A stretch of DNA of 8,008 nt from an uncultured Oscillibacter sp. (GTDB lineage Bacteria; Bacillota; Clostridia; Oscillospirales; Oscillospiraceae), in contig NZ_CAJUBK010000082.1 in the NCBI RefSeq assembly GCF_910584465.1, positions 1 to 8,008 of the forward strand, given 5' to 3'. Position numbers and translations under genes: made by a program. The number at the start of each line of letters is the position of its first letter. The stretch's first letter is position 1. Below, piece after piece: positions 5,236 to 8,008 of the stretch. Below the pieces are notes generated by a model. It had not been told where the DNA came from, made no database searches, and was given only the letters and a program-made list of their open reading frames with translations.

Positions 5236-5303
5236 CTCCCCCAGGCGGCCGGAGCGCGCGAAAGTCCTTTTGTTCCTTTTCTTTCAGGGAAAGAACGGGG
5301 GAG
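5236..5303 (+). promoter_or_regulatory. Possible Shine-Dalgarno-sequestering pairing in the potA leader
   Basis: CTCCCCC at 5236-5242 is exactly complementary to GGGGGAG at 5297-5303, which forms the core of the potA ribosome-binding site; wobble and A:U pairs extend it slightly. A small AU-rich hairpin (TTCTTT 5279-5284 with AAAGAA 5290-5295) lies between. No known riboswitch class was recognised. C-rich/G-rich complementarity can arise by chance in GC-rich DNA. Confidence 0.25.
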
Positions 5304-5307
5304 GATA

Positions 5308-6468
5308 ATGTCCAAAGAGTTGATCCGCCTGCAGGATCTCTGCATGGCGTACGACGACGAGCTGGTTCTCGATCATTTGAATCTTTACATCAATGACAAG
5401 GAATTCCTCACACTGTTAGGGCCCAGCGGGTGCGGCAAAAGCACCACGCTGCGGATCATCGGCGGCTTCACGGCACCATTGTCGGGAGACGTCTTCTTTG
5501 ACGGTGTGAGGATCAATGATGTCCCGCCCTATCGGCGGCAGATCAACACGGTGTTCCAGAAATACGCGCTCTTCCCGCATTTGAACGTGTTCGAGAACAT
5601 CGCGTTCGGCCTCAGGATGCAGCGGCAGGCGGACGCCTCCGGCCGGAAGGCCAAGCTCCCCGAGGAGGAGATCTCCCGCCGTGTCATGGAGATGCTGGAG
5701 GCGGTCAGCCTCAAAGGCTTCGAGCGCCGCAGGATCGACGCGCTTTCCGGCGGACAGCAGCAGCGGGTGGCCATCGCCCGGGCGCTGGTGAACCGCCCCA
5801 AGGTGCTGCTCCTGGACGAGCCCCTGGGCGCCCTCGACCTGAAGCTCCGCAAGGACATGCAGATCGAGCTCAAGCGCATCCAGCAGCAGGTGGGCATCAC
5901 GTTCATATATGTCACTCACGATCAGGAGGAGGCCCTGACCATGTCCGACACCATCGTGGTCATGGACAAGGGCTCCATCCAGCAGATCGGCACGCCCGAG
6001 GACATCTACAACGAGCCGAAGAACGCCTTCGTCGCCGACTTCATCGGCGAGTCCAACATCATCGACGGCGTCATGGTCCGGGACCAGCTGGTCCAGATGT
6101 ACGGCCGCCAGTTCCCCTGCCTGGACGGCGGCTTCGGAGAGGGCGAGGCCGTGGACGTGGTCATCCGCCCCGAGGACATCGACATCGTTCCCGTGGAGCA
6201 GGGCCAGCTGACGGGCACCGTCACCAACGTCACCTTCAAGGGGATGCAGTATGACATCATCGTGGATTTCCGGGGCTTCAAGTGGCTGATCCAGACCACG
6301 GACCATTCCCCCGTCGGGGCGAAGATCGGCATCAAGATCGACCCCGACGGCATCCACGTCATGAAGAAGAGCCCCTATTCCGGCATGTACGGCGACTACT
6401 CCTCCTTCTCCGATGAGTACGACGAACTGGACGCGGCAGAGCCGGAGGAGGGCGGCGATGAGACCTAA
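5308..6468 (+). CDS. potA: Spermidine/putrescine ABC transporter ATP-binding protein PotA
   Basis: The 386-aa ATPase of a polyamine importer, acting on the cytoplasmic face of the membrane as a dimer with PotB/PotC. Nucleotide-binding motifs are complete: Walker A GPSGCGKST (38-46), Q-loop VFQKYALFPH (82-91), signature LSGGQQQR (146-153), Walker B VLLLDEP (166-172), D-loop GALD (174-177), and switch histidine THDQEEA (203-209). A TOBE-type regulatory domain follows, with FIGESNIIDG (245-254) and DVVIRPEDIDI (283-293). It ends in an acidic tail (about 369-386) rich in D and E, somewhat beyond the usual end. The ATG at 5308 is chosen over upstream in-frame starts because GGGGGAGG lies directly before it and MSKELIRLQDL is a typical ABC ATPase start. 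It is the first gene of potABC, with a strong promoter at 5108-5136. Specificity for polyamines is inferred from the PotABC arrangement; other family-1-type substrates are possible. Confidence 0.93.
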   Translation: MSKELIRLQDLCMAYDDELVLDHLNLYINDKEFLTLLGPSGCGKSTTLRIIGGFTAPLSGDVFFDGVRINDVPPYRRQINTVFQKYALFPHLNVFENIAFGLRMQRQADASGRKAKLPEEEISRRVMEMLEAVSLKGFERRRIDALSGGQQQRVAIARALVNRPKVLLLDEPLGALDLKLRKDMQIELKRIQQQVGITFIYVTHDQEEALTMSDTIVVMDKGSIQQIGTPEDIYNEPKNAFVADFIGESNIIDGVMVRDQLVQMYGRQFPCLDGGFGEGEAVDVVIRPEDIDIVPVEQGQLTGTVTNVTFKGMQYDIIVDFRGFKWLIQTTDHSPVGAKIGIKIDPDGIHVMKKSPYSGMYGDYSSFSDEYDELDAAEPEEGGDET

Positions 6469-7312
6469 GCTCTCCCGGTTCGCCATCCCCTACGTGGTCT
6501 GGATGGCCCTGTTCGTGGTGTCCCCCATCGTACTGGTGGTGGTCTACGCCTTCTCCGGCGGCGACGGCGGCTTCACCACGGAGAACTTCGCCCGGATGGG
6601 CACCTATGCCGTGGTCTTCGGGCGGTCCTTCAAGCTGGCGTTGATCGCCACCGCCGTCTGCCTCCTCATCGGCTATCCGGTGAGCTACATGATGAGCAAG
6701 GAGGGCCCCCGCTTCCAGAGGACGGCCATGGTCCTGATCATGCTGCCCATGTGGATCAACTTCCTGCTGCGGACCTACTCCTGGATGTCCATCCTGGAGA
6801 ACAACGGGCTCTTGAACCGCCTCTTCCAGAAGATCGGCCTCATCGGCCTGTACAACCACATGTTCGGGACGGACCTGCAGTCCTTCCCCATGATGAACAC
6901 CCAGGGCGCGGTGGTGCTGGGCATGGTGTACAACTACCTGCCCTTCATGATCTTGCCCATCTACTCCGTCATCGTCAAGCTGGACGGCTCCCTGGTGGAA
7001 GCGGCCCGGGACCTGGGGGCCAACAGCTTCAACGTCTTCCGCCGGGTCATCCTGCCCCTGAGCCTGCCGGGGGTGCTCTCCGGCGTCACCATGGTCTTCG
7101 TCCCCTCCGTGTCCACCTTCGCCATCAGCAAGATGCTGGGCGGCGGCACGGAGATCCTGCTGGGCGACCTGATCGAGCAGCAGTACATGGGCGGGGCCTA
7201 CAACCCCCAGCTGGGGGCCGCGATCTCCCTGGTCATGATGGTCATCGTCGTCATCTGCATGGTGGTCATGAACCGCTTCGGTGAGGGCGAGGAACAGGCG
7301 GTGATGCTATGA
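6458..7312 (+). CDS. potB: Spermidine/putrescine ABC transporter permease PotB
   Basis: A 284-aa inner-membrane permease, one half of the polyamine channel. Six hydrophobic helices are seen at about 8-31, 57-79, 88-108, 148-172, 204-226 and 252-272. The EAA motif, which docks onto the ATPase, is VEAARDLGANSFNVFRRVIL (180-199). The N-terminus (PKLSRFAIPYVVWMALFVVS) and the NFLLRTYSWMSIL segment (101-113) are typical of PotB. The start ATG at 6458 has GGAGGAGG at 6444-6451. It overlaps the end of potA by 11 nt, so translation is likely coupled. An in-frame start further upstream lies inside potA and gives a non-family extension. Length is normal for PotB (about 275-290). Confidence 0.93.
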   Translation: MRPKLSRFAIPYVVWMALFVVSPIVLVVVYAFSGGDGGFTTENFARMGTYAVVFGRSFKLALIATAVCLLIGYPVSYMMSKEGPRFQRTAMVLIMLPMWINFLLRTYSWMSILENNGLLNRLFQKIGLIGLYNHMFGTDLQSFPMMNTQGAVVLGMVYNYLPFMILPIYSVIVKLDGSLVEAARDLGANSFNVFRRVILPLSLPGVLSGVTMVFVPSVSTFAISKMLGGGTEILLGDLIEQQYMGGAYNPQLGAAISLVMMVIVVICMVVMNRFGEGEEQAVML

Positions 7313-8008
7313 TGAAGCGCCATGCCGGCGGCAGGACGTTCAGCCGCCTCTTCACGGGGCTGGTCTTCCTCTTCCTTTACGCGCCCATCTTCCTGCTGAT
7401 CGTCTTCTCCTTCAACAAGGGCAACAGCAACATCGTCTGGTCCGGCTTCTCCCTGGACTGGTACAGGTCCCTGTTCCACGACCGCCTCATCATGCGCAGC
7501 GTGTACACGACGCTGCTGGTCTCCCTGCTGGCCACCGTCATCGCCACCGCGGCCGGGACCTTCGCCGCCATCGGGTTCTACAGCCTCCGGCGGCGGCAGA
7601 GGGCGGTGCTGAACACCGTCAACAACATCCCGATGATGAACGCCGACATCGTCACCGGCGTGGCCATGTGCCTGTTCTTCGTGGCGTTCTTCACCTTCTG
7701 GGGGGACTTCTCCGTCTGGTTCAACGGCGTCCAAAGCCTCGTCGTCCTGCCGGAGCGGCTGACCCTGGGCTTCGGCACCCTGCTGATCGCCCACGTCACC
7801 TTCGATATCCCCTACGTCATCCTCTCCGTGGGGCCCAAGCTCCGGCAGATGGACAAGGACCTGGTGGACGCCGCCCAGGACCTGGGCTGCACCTGGATGC
7901 AGGCGTTCTGGAAGGTCATCCTGCCGGAGATCAAGCCCGGCATCGCCTCCGGGGCCCTGACGGCCTTCACCATGAGCGTGGACGACTTCATCATCAGCTA
8001 CTTCACCG
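7309..8008 (+). CDS. potC: Spermidine/putrescine ABC transporter permease PotC (partial, 3' end outside window)
   Basis: The first 233 residues of the second permease subunit, still open at the window edge; PotC proteins are usually about 260-270 aa, so roughly 30-40 residues are missing. The start overlaps the potB stop: ATG at 7309 gives a 4-nt ATGA overlap, and a second ATG at 7312 is equally possible. Helices are seen at about 14-35, 65-90, 111-131, 152-174 and 212-233 (continuing). The EAA loop is LVDAAQDLGCTWMQAFWKVI (185-204). SFNKG (34-38) and the N-terminal layout are typical of PotC. No strong Shine-Dalgarno precedes it, which fits translational coupling with potB. The binding protein gene potD is expected next. 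Confidence 0.92.
   Translation, partial: MMKRHAGGRTFSRLFTGLVFLFLYAPIFLLIVFSFNKGNSNIVWSGFSLDWYRSLFHDRLIMRSVYTTLLVSLLATVIATAAGTFAAIGFYSLRRRQRAVLNTVNNIPMMNADIVTGVAMCLFFVAFFTFWGDFSVWFNGVQSLVVLPERLTLGFGTLLIAHVTFDIPYVILSVGPKLRQMDKDLVDAAQDLGCTWMQAFWKVILPEIKPGIASGALTAFTMSVDDFIISYFT

Noticed and set aside
5179..5307. 43-codon upstream extension of PotA
   Set aside because: It has no similarity to ABC ATPases, and the start at 5308 has a strong Shine-Dalgarno and a canonical N-terminus.
6359..7794. Minus-strand open frames opposite potB and potC
   Set aside because: Antisense shadows rich in Gly/Asp/His/Gln; both permeases are clear on the plus strand.
1..8008. CRISPR arrays, tRNA or rRNA genes, transposases, integrases
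   Set aside because: No spaced identical repeats, cloverleaf-like sequences, rRNA motifs or recombinase-like proteins were seen on either strand.

Overview
The window is GC-rich bacterial DNA with purine-rich Shine-Dalgarno sequences, compact operons with overlapping genes, and clean sigma-A-type promoters (TTGACA/TTGAAA, 17-bp spacers, TATAAT-like -10 boxes). Together with the gene set (PadR plus a HAAS-type membrane protein, an iron-containing alcohol dehydrogenase, PotABC, and a Cache-domain chemoreceptor relic) this suggests a high-GC member of the Clostridia, probably a gut Oscillospiraceae-like Firmicute. That placement is inference from style and gene families, not from a marker gene.

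Layout, left to right. (1) 1-52: the last 16 codons of an unidentified plus-strand gene, followed by a very long perfect hairpin terminator. (2) 126-520: no convincing gene. It holds a minus-strand terminator-like hairpin with no gene to serve, then a good plus-strand promoter at 390-418. (3) 521-1182: the N-terminal membrane/Cache sensor part of a methyl-accepting chemotaxis-type receptor. It is frameshifted at codon 3-4 by one missing T and cut off before its signalling domain, so it is a pseudogene. (4) 1183-1386: a non-coding, hairpin-dense, GC-rich stretch abutting the break. (5) 1387-2731 (minus): an iron-dependent alcohol dehydrogenase of the YqhD/BdhA group, with a possible 36-aa hydrophobic peptide gene just downstream. 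(6) 2905-3795 (plus): a divergent AraC-family regulator. The 173-bp intergenic region has four helically phased GGCGGGA-type repeats that fit operator sites for it. (7) 3859-3926: back-to-back terminators between convergent araC and padR. (8) 3925-4982 (minus): a two-gene unit, a HAAS-like six-helix membrane protein followed by an overlapping PadR repressor, with two matching inverted repeats flanking its promoter. (9) 5108-8008 (plus): a polyamine (spermidine/putrescine) ABC importer operon, potA-potB-potC, with a canonical promoter, a ~165-nt leader and overlapping genes. potC runs off the window end.

How the parts may work together: the AraC regulator probably controls the adjacent alcohol dehydrogenase, whose promoter has a good -10 but no recognisable -35, as expected for activator-dependent expression. 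PadR probably represses its own operon through the twin inverted repeats. One of these repeats lies only 16 bp from the pot -35 box, so a regulatory effect on polyamine uptake is possible but unproven. PotA powers import through the PotB/PotC channel; the binding protein PotD is expected downstream, outside the window.
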